From positions 1-64,000 of the forward strand of contig DAXT01000010.1 of the NCBI GenBank assembly GCA_002506535.1: a stretch of 64,000 bases of DNA, given 5' to 3'. Positions 24,403 to 33,177 of this stretch are shown here, in pieces; the first letter of the stretch is position 1; the number at the start of each line of letters is the position of its first letter. This stretch comes from Methanothrix harundinacea. GTDB taxonomy: Archaea; Halobacteriota; Methanosarcinia; Methanotrichales; Methanotrichaceae. A model generated the notes under the pieces. It worked only from the letters and a program-made list of their open reading frames with translations, did not search any database and was not told the origin of the DNA. The position numbers were made by a program, and so were the translations under genes.

Positions 24403-25194
24403 ATGGGATCGGATCTGGAGAGGGATGTCGCCGCCATCAGGTCGAAGCTCGAGGCCGTCCATGAGGAGCTCTTGAGGTTCGTGGAGAGGTCAAACCAGCA
24501 GCATCTCGCCTCGATCCTGGAGGGGTGCAGGGTCGACTACGGCAGGGCGATCCTCGGCTATGCCCTCGAGGAGATCGAAGGGGGGCTTGAGGCGAATATG
24601 GTCGGGGACTGCCAGATGAAGACCGCCTGCAAAGCCCTCTTCTCCGACCTCCTCAAGGGGAACCTCGACCACATCAAGGCCGGGGGGATATCGGAGGAGG
24701 CGATAGGGGGGGCGAAGTCGAAGATGGAGGATATGAGGCGGAAGGCCCCCGGGGAGGAGTGCGCTACATGCTTCTCGGAGGCGGGAAGGCTCCTGGAGAA
24801 GCAGCTAGATCTGATGCGCTCCCTGCGGGTATATCGAGACGCAGATATCGAGAAGGGCTCGATCGAGGATCTCGACGAAGAAGGGGCGGTCCGGGGGCTT
24901 CTTGAGCCCCTGGGAAACGGTCAGAGGCTCCAGATCATCAAGGCCCTCGCCCTGGAGACGAAGAGCTTTTCGGCCCTCTCGAAGCTGACGGGGCTGCGGG
25001 GCGGAAACCTCCTCTTCCACCTCCAGAAGCTCTCGGAGGCTCGAATGATCATCCAGAGGCATGAGAGGGGGGACTACATGATTACCGCACGGGGATATAA
25101 GGCCCTCAAGGGGATCTCGGACCTATATTCTGATCTCTTCGACCTGGGGACGGGGGAGGAGAGAGTGGTCGGCCCTCAAACGGCAATAATCTAG
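24403..25194 (+). CDS. Winged-helix protein with cysteine-bearing helical N-terminal domain
   Basis: A 263-residue protein from the ATG at 24403, chosen because GGAGGTGAGG lies about 10 bases upstream; an in-frame ATG at 24364 would add 13 residues. The first 150 residues are helical with scattered cysteines (EGCR, GDCQMKTAC, ECATC), compatible with metal sensing. A wHTH (ArsR-like; LSKLTGLRGGNLLFHLQKL) occupies about 185-250. Similar proteins occur in Methanosarcinales, but I know no defined function. It is divergent from MTH865. Confidence 0.7.
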   Translation: MGSDLERDVAAIRSKLEAVHEELLRFVERSNQQHLASILEGCRVDYGRAILGYALEEIEGGLEANMVGDCQMKTACKALFSDLLKGNLDHIKAGGISEEAIGGAKSKMEDMRRKAPGEECATCFSEAGRLLEKQLDLMRSLRVYRDADIEKGSIEDLDEEGAVRGLLEPLGNGQRLQIIKALALETKSFSALSKLTGLRGGNLLFHLQKLSEARMIIQRHERGDYMITARGYKALKGISDLYSDLFDLGTGEERVVGPQTAII

Positions 25195-25206
25195 CTATCC
25201 CTTCGC

Positions 25207-25464
25207 ATGAAAAGCGAAAAAAATTGCTTAATCTGGCCGTCCCGGATGGTGTACATCTTCTCAGCCTGCCGCGCAAGATCCAGGCTGCGGGAGATCATGA
25301 CCAAGAACGTCCTGACGATCCTCGAAGGGGACTCCATCGAGACGGCCGCCAGAAGGATGAAGGATCACGACATATCCGCCCTCCCCGTCCTGAACGGAGA
25401 GGGAAAGGTTCTGGGAATGGTGACCAGCGACGGGATCAGCAGGCTGTTCGGTGCCTGTCGGTAG
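25207..25464 (+). CDS. Short single-CBS-domain protein
   Basis: The frame encodes one CBS motif (MTKNVLTILEGDSIETAARR ... ISALPVLNGEGKVLGMVTS), whereas CBS modules normally come in pairs. It could form a pair by dimerisation or be a remnant of a larger protein. The true start is uncertain: 25207, 25246 or 25297 are possible, and the last has GGGAG just upstream. The 31 residues before the CBS core look unlike a known domain. CBS pairs usually bind adenosyl nucleotides. It is followed by moaD 31 bp downstream. Confidence 0.6.
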   Translation: MKSEKNCLIWPSRMVYIFSACRARSRLREIMTKNVLTILEGDSIETAARRMKDHDISALPVLNGEGKVLGMVTSDGISRLFGACR

Positions 25465-25495
25465 CATGCGGCATAGCGGATATATTGGAGGAAAA

Positions 25496-25774
25496 ATGTT
25501 GATACATATCAGGGCCTTTGCCAGCTTCAGGGAGATCCTGGGAAAGGAGACGGATCTTGACCTTGGAGAAGGTTCGACGGTGGGAGATCTCCTGGAGATT
25601 CTCGTTTCGTCCCACCAGGGGCTCGGTCCCGCCATCTTCGAGGACGACGGCCGGGTGAGGGAATACGTCATCATCATGAAGAACAGAGTGCGGATCGACA
25701 CCCTTGAGGGGCTGGCAACGGTCCTGGAAGAGGGGGACGAGGTGGCGATCCTCCCACCGGTGGCGGGAGGATGA
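25496..25774 (+). CDS. moaD: MoaD/ThiS-type sulfur carrier protein
   Basis: A 92-residue ubiquitin-fold sulfur carrier ending in the required Gly-Gly (PPVAGG). The ATG at 25496 directly follows GGAGG. The fold signature is visible: a beta-strand start (MLIHIRAFASFREIL), the DLGEGSTVGDLLE segment and the terminal GDEVAILPPV strand. Its stop overlaps the ATG of moaE by 4 bp, so it is most likely the small subunit of molybdopterin synthase. Activation would need an E1-like protein, for which the thiF-like gene at 27165 is a candidate. Confidence 0.9.
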   Translation: MLIHIRAFASFREILGKETDLDLGEGSTVGDLLEILVSSHQGLGPAIFEDDGRVREYVIIMKNRVRIDTLEGLATVLEEGDEVAILPPVAGG

Positions 25775-26268
25775 CCGGCGAGGATCCATTTCCTCCCAGA
25801 CGGCAGGTCTTGATCGCCGAAGAGGAGTTCTCGACGGATGAGGCGATCAAGGCCGTCAAGAGAGATGACGCGGGGGCTGTCGTCGCCTTCATCGGTACCG
25901 TCAGGGACGACGGCATAGATGAACTCCATCTCGAGACGTATAAAGAGGCAGCCGAAGAGGAGCTTCTGGCCATCAGGGAGGAGGCGCTGGAGAGGTTCAA
26001 GCTCTTGGAGGCCGTCGTGATCCACCGCTCAGGGCGCCTCCGTATAGGGGATGAGATCGTCATCGTAGCTTGCTCTGCAGCCCACAGGAAAGAGGCCTTC
26101 GATGGATGCAGATACATCCTCGAGGAGCTGAAGAGGAGGGCTCCGATCTGGAAGAAGGAGGTGGGTCCCGCAGGGGATAGGTGGCTTGAGGTCGGGGGAA
26201 ATTCAACCCTGGCCCGGCCAGAGGAAGAGAGGTCCCATGAGGGGCGAGACGACCTCGAAACGGGATAG
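25771..26268 (+). CDS. moaE: Molybdopterin synthase large subunit MoaE
   Basis: A 165-residue MoaE homologue. The family features are the AGAVVAFIGTVRD block near 34-46, LETYKEAAEEEL near 54, IHRSGRLRIGDEIV near 84, AAHRKEAFDGCRYILEELK near 103 and PIWKKE, whose lysine contributes to the active site. With MoaD it converts precursor Z (cPMP) to molybdopterin for Mo/W enzymes. It has an extra acidic C-terminal tail of about 25 residues. It is coupled to moaD by an ATGA overlap. Confidence 0.92.
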   Translation: MTGEDPFPPRRQVLIAEEEFSTDEAIKAVKRDDAGAVVAFIGTVRDDGIDELHLETYKEAAEEELLAIREEALERFKLLEAVVIHRSGRLRIGDEIVIVACSAAHRKEAFDGCRYILEELKRRAPIWKKEVGPAGDRWLEVGGNSTLARPEEERSHEGRDDLETG

Positions 26269-26281
26269 AACGGCGTAGATT

Positions 26282-26848
26282 ATGGGATACGAAATCGCCC
26301 TCGAAAGGGCTTGGAACGAACTAGAAAAGACGACCTCGGCCTTCGAAGTTGCCGTCCCCTTTCTGACCGACGTTTATCTGGTGAACCCGAAAAAGAGAAC
26401 GATATCTTCAGCCCTCAGGGAACCCCTCCGGGATGACATCCGCATCCTCGTCCTCCACTACCTCATCGGCATCCGGAAGCACAGACCCATCGAGAAGGAA
26501 GAATGGATCTCGTTTCGAGAGATCGAAGGAGGGATATCCTTTCTGCCCGCCTTTGAGGAGACCGTCATCAAACCTCTGGTCAGAGGCTTTGACAGAGACC
26601 CCGAGGGACTGATCCGAAACCTGCTCCAGCGGTTTGGCGGCAGGATTGCAGAATGTGGCGACGTTGGCGTGGAGATCTCCCCCTTCCCTGAAGGGCTCAT
26701 CAGAATCGTATTTTGGAAAGGAGATGAGGAGATACCGTCCCACGCCGCCATCCTCTTCGACCGCAGTCTCGCCCGTATCTTCAGCACAGAGGATATCGCC
26801 GTGTTATTTCAGCTGTTGGTCCAAAAGGCCCTGGAGGGGGTCGGGTAG
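26282..26848 (+). CDS. DUF3786 family protein
   Basis: A 188-residue protein matching the DUF3786 pattern: YLVNPKKRTISS near the start, ILVLHYLIGIRK in the middle, WISFREIEGGISFLPAF, and a conserved WKGDEEIPSHAAILFDRS near the end. The family is common in anaerobes, often beside metal-cofactor or C1 genes, and has no proven function. It lies 13 bp downstream of moaE and is probably in the same transcript, which hints at a role in Mo/W or corrinoid cofactor handling. Confidence 0.75.
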   Translation: MGYEIALERAWNELEKTTSAFEVAVPFLTDVYLVNPKKRTISSALREPLRDDIRILVLHYLIGIRKHRPIEKEEWISFREIEGGISFLPAFEETVIKPLVRGFDRDPEGLIRNLLQRFGGRIAECGDVGVEISPFPEGLIRIVFWKGDEEIPSHAAILFDRSLARIFSTEDIAVLFQLLVQKALEGVG

Positions 26849-27054
26849 CCTTCATTCAGTCTAGATCGGGGATCCAATGCCAAGACGAGATCGTAATCTC
26901 CGTCATCTCTCAGGGAGAGCCATATGCGAAGAGATATTTTCCTGGCATCTCGTCGCTCACCGAGGGCTCCCATCAGGGAGGCCGAAATAATGGATCTTGG
27001 CCAGCTTTATATCCACGGTCCTATCCTCCACCTTTCAGAAACCCTTTTATTGGA

Positions 27055-27066
27055 TAACAATTGTTA
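27055..27066. promoter_or_regulatory. Palindromic operator candidate upstream of thiF-iscS-iscU (TAACAATTGTTA)
   Basis: A perfect 12-bp palindrome, identical to the centre of the nadA site and preceded by the same A (ATAACAATTGTTA). It follows a TATA-like TTTTATT (27045-27051) within a few bases, placing it between TATA and the expected start site. The nearest ATG (27067) opens a 23-codon ORF ahead of the thiF-like gene. Confidence 0.6.
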
Positions 27067-27138
27067 ATGGAGATTTTGTGGCGACAAAATGATATGCTGG
27101 AGCTTCTCGTGGATAAGGGAGAGATCCCTCGCCGCTAG
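27067..27138 (+). other. 23-codon upstream ORF in the leader of the thiF operon
   Basis: ATG at 27067 directly abuts the palindrome and opens a 23-residue frame (MEILWRQNDMLELLVDKGEI...) ending in TAG at 27138, 26 bases before the thiF-like ATG. It could be a leader peptide or chance. It resembles no family known to me. Confidence 0.25.
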
Positions 27139-27164
27139 CCTTGGGGGGAGAACGGCTCCATTAA

Positions 27165-27926
27165 ATGAGAGGTATATCGATGAACGTCGAAAGGTTCCTT
27201 GATAGGTATGACCGGCAGATCCGCCTCTTCGGAGTCGAGGGCCAGGAGAAGATAGCCGGATCGAAGGTCTTCATCGCCGGGGCGGGGGGGTTGGGCTCTC
27301 CCATTTCCGTCTACCTTGCAGCCGCCGGGGTCGGAGAGATCGTGATCGTCGACGACGACGAGGTGGAGCTCTCCAACCTCAACCGCCAGATCCTCCACTG
27401 GGAGAGGGACATAGGCAAGAAGAAGGCGGTATCGGCCAAGGAGAAGCTCTGCGAGATGAACTCGGACATCGTCGTCGAGACGACGGCGGAGACGATATCC
27501 GAAGAGAACGTCTCCCGTCTCATTGGGGACGCCGACCTCGTCATCGACGCCATGGACAACTTTCCCGTACGGTATCTTCTCAACGAGACGGCCATAAGAA
27601 AGAGGATACCCTTCATCCACGGCGCGATCTTCGGCTTCCACGGCCAGGCGACGACGGTCCTTCCCGGTGTCTCGGCTTGCCTGCGGTGTATCTTCCCGCA
27701 GGCACCCCCTCCCGCCACATTCCCTGTGGTGGGGGTCACTCCAGGGATCATCGGGCTGATCCAGGCTACGGAGGCGATCAAGTACATCACGGGGACCGGG
27801 GAGCTCCTTGCCGGAAGGCTCCTCCTCTGGGACGGGCTCGCCCCCACCCTCGAGACGGTGGAGGTGGCAAGAGATCCCCGCTGCAGGGACTGCGGAGGCC
27901 TCGGTCAGACCATGCCCCCCGGATAG
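27165..27926 (+). CDS. ThiF/MoeB/HesA-type E1-like adenylyltransferase
   Basis: A 253-residue E1-like enzyme that would adenylate the C-terminal glycine of a ubiquitin-like sulfur carrier such as MoaD/ThiS. The nucleotide loop GAGGLGS is at 39-45, the R-x-x-x-Q pocket (LNRQILH) near 72, and DAMDNFPVR near 128. Zinc cysteines pair as C172/C175 and C240/C243. The segment where MoeB/ThiF carry the catalytic cysteine reads QAPPPATFPVVGV, with no cysteine, so a thioester intermediate is unlikely. The gene opens an operon with iscS and iscU. An alternative start lies five codons downstream. Confidence 0.9.
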   Translation: MRGISMNVERFLDRYDRQIRLFGVEGQEKIAGSKVFIAGAGGLGSPISVYLAAAGVGEIVIVDDDEVELSNLNRQILHWERDIGKKKAVSAKEKLCEMNSDIVVETTAETISEENVSRLIGDADLVIDAMDNFPVRYLLNETAIRKRIPFIHGAIFGFHGQATTVLPGVSACLRCIFPQAPPPATFPVVGVTPGIIGLIQATEAIKYITGTGELLAGRLLLWDGLAPTLETVEVARDPRCRDCGGLGQTMPPG

Positions 27927-28026
27927 ATCGATGAAGACGGAGGAAGGCCTAAAATCCTCTGGGAATAAATCCTCTGTGAATATATAGTTCCTCGATGGAT
28001 CAGATCGATTGAGGAGAGACCGATAT

Positions 28027-29187
28027 ATGAAACGGATATACATGGATCATGCCGCCACGACGCCCCTCGCCCCCGAGGTCCTCGAGGCGATGATCCCTTA
28101 CTTCTCGAAGCGTTACGGAAACCCTTCCAGCCTCCACAGTTTCGGCAGAGAGGCGAGGGAGGCGGTGGATGATGCCCGGACCGAGGTCGCTGCCCTCCTG
28201 AACGCCGAACCTTCGGAGATATACTTCACCAGCGGGGGGACGGAGTCGGACAACCTGGCCATCAAGGGGATCGCCCGTAAGAATAAAAAGAAGGGGCGCC
28301 ACATCATCACCTCCTCGATAGAGCACCCCGCCGTCCTGGAGGTCTGCAAAGCCCTGACGAGGGAGGGGTTTGAGGTGACCTACCTTCCGGTGACCAGCGA
28401 GGGGCTCGTGGAGATCGGGGCGGTGGAGGAGGCGGTCCGGGAGGATACCATATTGATCTCGGTGATGCACGCCAACAACGAGATCGGGACGATACAGCCC
28501 CTGGAGGAGATCGGTAGGCTTGCAGGCGAGAAGGAGATTTACTTCCATACAGACGGGGTCCAGACCGCAGGAAAGATCCCCGTGGACGTGAACTCCCTCG
28601 GCCTCGACGCCTTCTCCCTCTCGGGCCACAAGCTCTACGGCCCCAAGGGGGCAGGAGCCCTCTACATAAGAAAGGGCGTCAGGATCGAGAGCATCCAGCA
28701 GGGCGGAGGCCACGAGAGGGGTCTCAGATCGGGGACGGAGAACGTCCCGGGCATTGTGGGTTTGGGAAAGGCCGCCAGAATCGCAGAAGAAAATATGGCG
28801 GAGGAGTCGGAGAGGGTGAGATCTCTGCGGGATCGTATAAAGGAGTTCGTCCTCAATGAGATCGAAGACTCCTGGCTGAACGGCCACCCGGTTAAGAGGC
28901 TTCCTTCAAACCTCAACTTCGGCTTTAAGTACATAGAAGGGGAGTCCCTCCTCCTCTATCTCGACGCGAAAGGGGTCGCCGCATCCACGGGATCGGCCTG
29001 CTCGTCGAAGAAGCTTGCTGCAAGCCACGTCCTCTCCGCCATCGGCCTATCTCCCGTCGAGTCTCATGGATCTCTTCGAATGACTCTCGGGATGGCTAAC
29101 ACGGAAGAGGATGCCGACTACGCCTGCCGGGCCATCTTTGACTCGGTGAAGAGGCTGAGGGAGATGTCGGCCATGAGGCCGGAGTGA
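28027..29187 (+). CDS. iscS: Cysteine desulfurase, IscS/NifS type (group I)
   Basis: A 386-residue PLP enzyme providing persulfide sulfur for Fe-S assembly. The start at 28027 (MKRIYMDHAATTPL) follows GAGGAGAG; the frame could extend six codons upstream. PLP lysine K202 is in SGHKLYGPKG, and the mobile-loop catalytic cysteine C325 is in STGSACSSKK. It is followed 39 bp downstream by iscU and preceded by a ThiF-like E1. The operon therefore couples Fe-S assembly with sulfur-carrier activation, and its promoter carries the palindrome shared with nadA. Confidence 0.95.
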   Translation: MKRIYMDHAATTPLAPEVLEAMIPYFSKRYGNPSSLHSFGREAREAVDDARTEVAALLNAEPSEIYFTSGGTESDNLAIKGIARKNKKKGRHIITSSIEHPAVLEVCKALTREGFEVTYLPVTSEGLVEIGAVEEAVREDTILISVMHANNEIGTIQPLEEIGRLAGEKEIYFHTDGVQTAGKIPVDVNSLGLDAFSLSGHKLYGPKGAGALYIRKGVRIESIQQGGGHERGLRSGTENVPGIVGLGKAARIAEENMAEESERVRSLRDRIKEFVLNEIEDSWLNGHPVKRLPSNLNFGFKYIEGESLLLYLDAKGVAASTGSACSSKKLAASHVLSAIGLSPVESHGSLRMTLGMANTEEDADYACRAIFDSVKRLREMSAMRPE

Positions 29188-29226
29188 GCGGTCTCCAACC
29201 TTCGGCGAAATAATAAGAGGATTTAT

Positions 29227-29619
29227 ATGTCACAGCCAGGATACAGCGAGAAGGTGATGGACCACTTCATGAACCCGCGAAACGTAGGCGTCATCGAAGA
29301 TCCCGACGGTTACGGGAAGGTGGGAAACCCGACCTGCGGGGACGTCATGGAGATGTTCATCCGGGTGAAGGACGACAGGATAGAGGATATTAAGTTTCGG
29401 ACCTTCGGGTGCGGCGCGGCGATAGCGACGAGCAGCATGACCACGGAGATGGCTTTGGGCAAGACGGTGGAGGAGGGGATGAAGATCACCAGGCAGGACG
29501 TCGCCGGAGAGCTGGGGGGTCTTCCGCCAAATAAGATGCACTGCTCGAACCTGGCCGCCGATGCCCTTCATATGGCCATCGAGGACTATCGGAATAAGGC
29601 TGCGGGCCAGAAGGGGTGA
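29227..29619 (+). CDS. iscU: Fe-S cluster assembly scaffold IscU/NifU N-terminal type
   Basis: A 130-residue scaffold protein with the three cluster ligands C37 (NPTCGD), C62 (FGCGAA) and C106 (KMHCSN) plus the conserved D39 that makes clusters labile. Clusters would be built here from sulfur delivered by the adjacent IscS and then passed to apo-proteins. The length is that of a stand-alone IscU. No hscA, hscB or iscA homologue lies nearby, as is usual in methanogens. Confidence 0.95.
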   Translation: MSQPGYSEKVMDHFMNPRNVGVIEDPDGYGKVGNPTCGDVMEMFIRVKDDRIEDIKFRTFGCGAAIATSSMTTEMALGKTVEEGMKITRQDVAGELGGLPPNKMHCSNLAADALHMAIEDYRNKAAGQKG

Positions 29620-29876
29620 CCTTCGAGCTGGCAGCGATCTCGCGGGATCGCAGGGGGCTCGATCGGTCCGATACGAGGACTCTGCCGCAGGCTCGCGGCC
29701 GGGGTGGGGTCCCGATTGGTGGTGCCGGGACCCTCGGGTCGAAGGGAGCTGCCGGGGCCGAAGATCCCATCCCATATGTATCGGGAGGATTACGGGGGAA
29801 GGAGGATGGGGTGGCCGGAGGTCTTCTGATCTGGGCCCCAGAAGCTCGTGCGAAGGGTTGCCCCTGGAGTTCTGAT

Positions 29877-32800
29877 CTAGCCTCGCCTGTAATTCTCCCG
29901 GGGGACGGATATCTCAAACCTCGCCCCATTCCCCTCCACCCCCGTTTCGGATATCGTCATCCCCCGTGATCCCCAGGATCTCCCGGCTGAGGAATAGGCC
30001 GTAGCCGGTGTGCCTCCCAAAGGCCTGGTCGAAGATCCGGGTCTTCACCTCAGCCGGGACCCCGGCGCCGTCGTCCTCGACGACGATGACCCCCTCGGCT
30101 CCGCCCTCGTCTCCGTCCCCCTCCTCACCCCCCTTCGCCCTCTCCATGAAAGAGACCCGGATCTCAGAGACGGAGCCCCCGTGCCTCGCGGCGTTCTCGA
30201 AGAGGTTGCTGAAGACCTTCTCCAGCATCGGGTCGGCGAATACATCGAGGGTTTCCGTCGATACATCAAAGCCGATCTCTCCTGCGGCGATCTCGGCGGG
30301 AGCCGCGGCCTTGGCCCGTCGGAGGACGTCGCTGACCCGCTGCCACTCCGGGTCCTTGACACCCATCGCCTGGTAATCCCGGGTGAAGACGAGCTGTTTA
30401 TTGATGGTATCCGCCAGCTCCATAACCCTCCCGATGTACTTCTCGGCGGCCTGGTCCTGGGGCACCATCTCCCGGAGGAGGTGGGCGTAGCCGGAGAGGG
30501 CGGTGATCTGGTTTAGGATGTCGTGCCTGGTGACGCTGCTGAGGAGGTTCAGCTTCCTGTTAGCCTCCTTCAGGGCATCCTGGTACCTCCTGATCTCGGT
30601 GATCTCCTGGGTGATCCCCACCATCCTCAGGGGGCGGCCCGCCTCGTCTCTCGTCATCACCTCGCCCCGGTCGTGGACCCATATCCACCGGCCGTCTCTT
30701 CTCCTCAGCCGGTAGTCGATCTCGTAGTGGGGGCTTCTTCCCAGGAAGTGGTCTTCCAGGGCGGCGGTCACCTTCTCGAAGTCGTCGGGATGGATCATCC
30801 TCTCCCTCTCCCGGACGTGCCCGGCAAGCTCCCCCTCAGGGCATCCGAAGATCTCGACGAGCTGCCTGTTTCTGACGACCTCCCCCGTCGCCACGTTCCT
30901 GTCCCAGATACCCAGCTTCGCCCCCTCGATGACGAGCTTCAGCCTCTCCTCGTTCTCCTGGAGCGCCATCTCCGTCTCCTTGATCTCGGTGACGTCCCGG
31001 ATCGACTCGATCGCCCCGGCGATATTCCCGTCTTTGTCGAAGAGGGGCGAGGCCGTACCCCAGACGTAAGAGCCCTTACCGGTCCGGGGCGGGACGACAA
31101 AGGCCTCGGCGAATAAGGTCTCCCCCTCCTTTTTGACGTAATGGTAGAGCGCCTCCTGCTCTTTGTCCCAGGAGAAGATAATATCTATCAGAACGGGCCG
31201 CTTTACACCGTAGAAGACCTCGCCGTAAGCGTAATCGCCCTCGCCCACGATCTCATCCTTCCTGACGCCGGTCATCTCCTCAATCGCCCGGTTCCAGGCG
31301 ATCACCTTCCTTTCCGCGTCGATGACGAAGGTAGGGTCCGGGAGGAAGTCGATGATATCCAGGAGCTGTTTGTGGGCGATGATCAGGTTCTCTTCCGCCC
31401 TCTTTCGTTCGGTGATATCCTGCCCCTGGATTATCGTCGCGACGACGGCGCCGTCCTTCTCCGAGCGGATGTTCGCCGAGTTCCAGAGGACGATCCTGAC
31501 CCCGCCGTCCTTGCACCGGACGGGGATCTCCACCGACTCCCAGCACTCGCCTTCCAGGGTGTAGGCGATCTTCGCCAGCGCCTCTTCCCTTCCTTCGTCG
31601 GGGAGGAGGATCGTCGCATCTCTCCCGATCACCTCTCCGGCGGCATAGCCGGTCAGCCGCTCGAAGGCCCGGTTGAATCGGATGATCTTCATGTCGGGCC
31701 CCCAGACCGCTACGGGGGCGTTGGCGCGGTCCAGGAGGCTCTCCAGGTAGTCCCTCGTCTCCCGAAGGGCCACCTCCGCCCCCTTCCTGTCGGTTACGTC
31801 CCGGATCGATTCTATCGCTCCGACCACCCTCCCGTCGTCGTCGAATAGCGGCGAGGCGATCGCCCAGATGTAGGCTCCCCTCCCACCGTAGAGGTGGGGG
31901 ACGTAGACCTCGGCGAAGATGGCGTCTCCCTGACGGCGGAGATAGTCGTAATCTTTCTCGATCCCCGAATCTTCTGAGAAGATGGCGTCGATGAGGACCG
32001 GCCTTTTGAACCCGTAGAAGGGTTCTCCGTAGTCGTAGGCCCCTCTTCCTACGATCTGATCCTTGGAGACGCCGGTCATCTCCTCGACGGCCCGGTTCCA
32101 GGCTATCACCTTCCTCTCCTCATCGACGACGAAGGTGGCGTCGGGGAGAAAGTCTATTATCTCCTGGAGCTGGTGGTGAGCCCGGCAGAGATCCCCGGTC
32201 ATCCTCTTCTCCTCGGTGATGTCGGAGAATATCGCCGCAAACTCTCCCCTTCCCATCGAGTAGGCCGATATGCTGAAGTGCCTGCCCGTCTCCGGGATCC
32301 GCCCCTCGAACTTGGCAGGAGACCCGGTCTCGTCGACCTTGCGGTACGTCTCCAGAAACGGGGGGACTATCGACCCGAAGATCTGCGAACCCCTCTTTCC
32401 TATCGCCTCATCCGGCCCCAACCCGGCGATCTCCTCGAACTGGGGGTTGGCGTCCTTTATGACGTAGTCGACGGGAACCCCCTCAGCGTCCAGGACGAAC
32501 TCGCAGAGGACGAGCCCGTCGTTCATATTCTCGAAGAGGGCCCGATACCTCTCCTCGCTCTCGATCACCGCCTTCTTTGACCTCTGCCTCTCTGCAGCCT
32601 GCCGGATCTGGTGGATCAGCTCGGCGTAGAGGACCCTGGGGTTTGCGTCCTTCTGGAGGTAGTAGTCGGCTCCGTTGTTCAGCGCCTCGATCACCACCTC
32701 TTCGCGCCCCTTCCCGGTGAAGAGGATGAAGGGGATCTCCGACCCCCGGCACCGGACCTGCTTGAGAAAGGATATCCCGTCCATCTCCGGCATGACGTAG

Positions 32801-32958
32801 TCGGAGACGATGACATCGTAGCCGCCATCTTGCAGCCTCTCTGTCGCCTCCAAAGCCGAGACGACGGCATCGACCTCGATATCCCCGGACCTCTCCAGGA
32901 ATACCTTCGTTATCTCCAGGACCGCGGGGTCGTCGTCCACCATCAGAACTCGGATCAT
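29877..32958 (-). CDS. Hybrid multi-PAS histidine kinase with N-terminal receiver domain (3' frameshift)
   Basis: About 1,020 residues. A response-regulator receiver (phospho-acceptor D53 in VSDYVMPEMDG) is followed by about five PAS/PAC sensor modules, at least two of them close duplicates (HHQLQEIIDFLPDATFVVD and HKQLLDIIDFLPDPTFVID). A dimerisation helix carries the RHDILNQ H-box and a HATPase domain follows (NLFENAARHGG, VEDDGAGVP). The continuous frame ends prematurely at 29914. Dropping one base from the C5 run at 29961-29965 restores a typical kinase end (GMTISETG ... GARFEISVP) stopping at 29877. Cytoplasmic sensing is likely, as no membrane segment is seen. Confidence 0.88.
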
Positions 32959-33177
32959 GTTATCTTCTCCGGCCGGTCTATCGCTTCAGAAACGGGGGTC
33001 TCTGCAATAGGTGATCCGCCATGGCTATAATGCCTTTCGGAGGGAATCTCAGGAAGCTCTGGCTCTTTTAAATTCATGAAGTCCCACGACCATTAAAACC
33101 GATGGACAGTTGCGTTTAATCGAAGTAAATATAACTGGAGAAGTTGAATCCCTATCTGTCAATTGAGGTGAGAAGTT

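Noticed and set aside
19729..27066. Resemblance of GATAACAATT to the lac operator
   Set aside because: Chance similarity to a bacterial operator; the archaeal context, palindrome and repeated occurrence are what matter.
27135..28043. Long minus-strand ORF opposite the thiF-like gene
   Set aside because: Antisense shadow of a high-GC gene; the plus-strand product has all E1 motifs.
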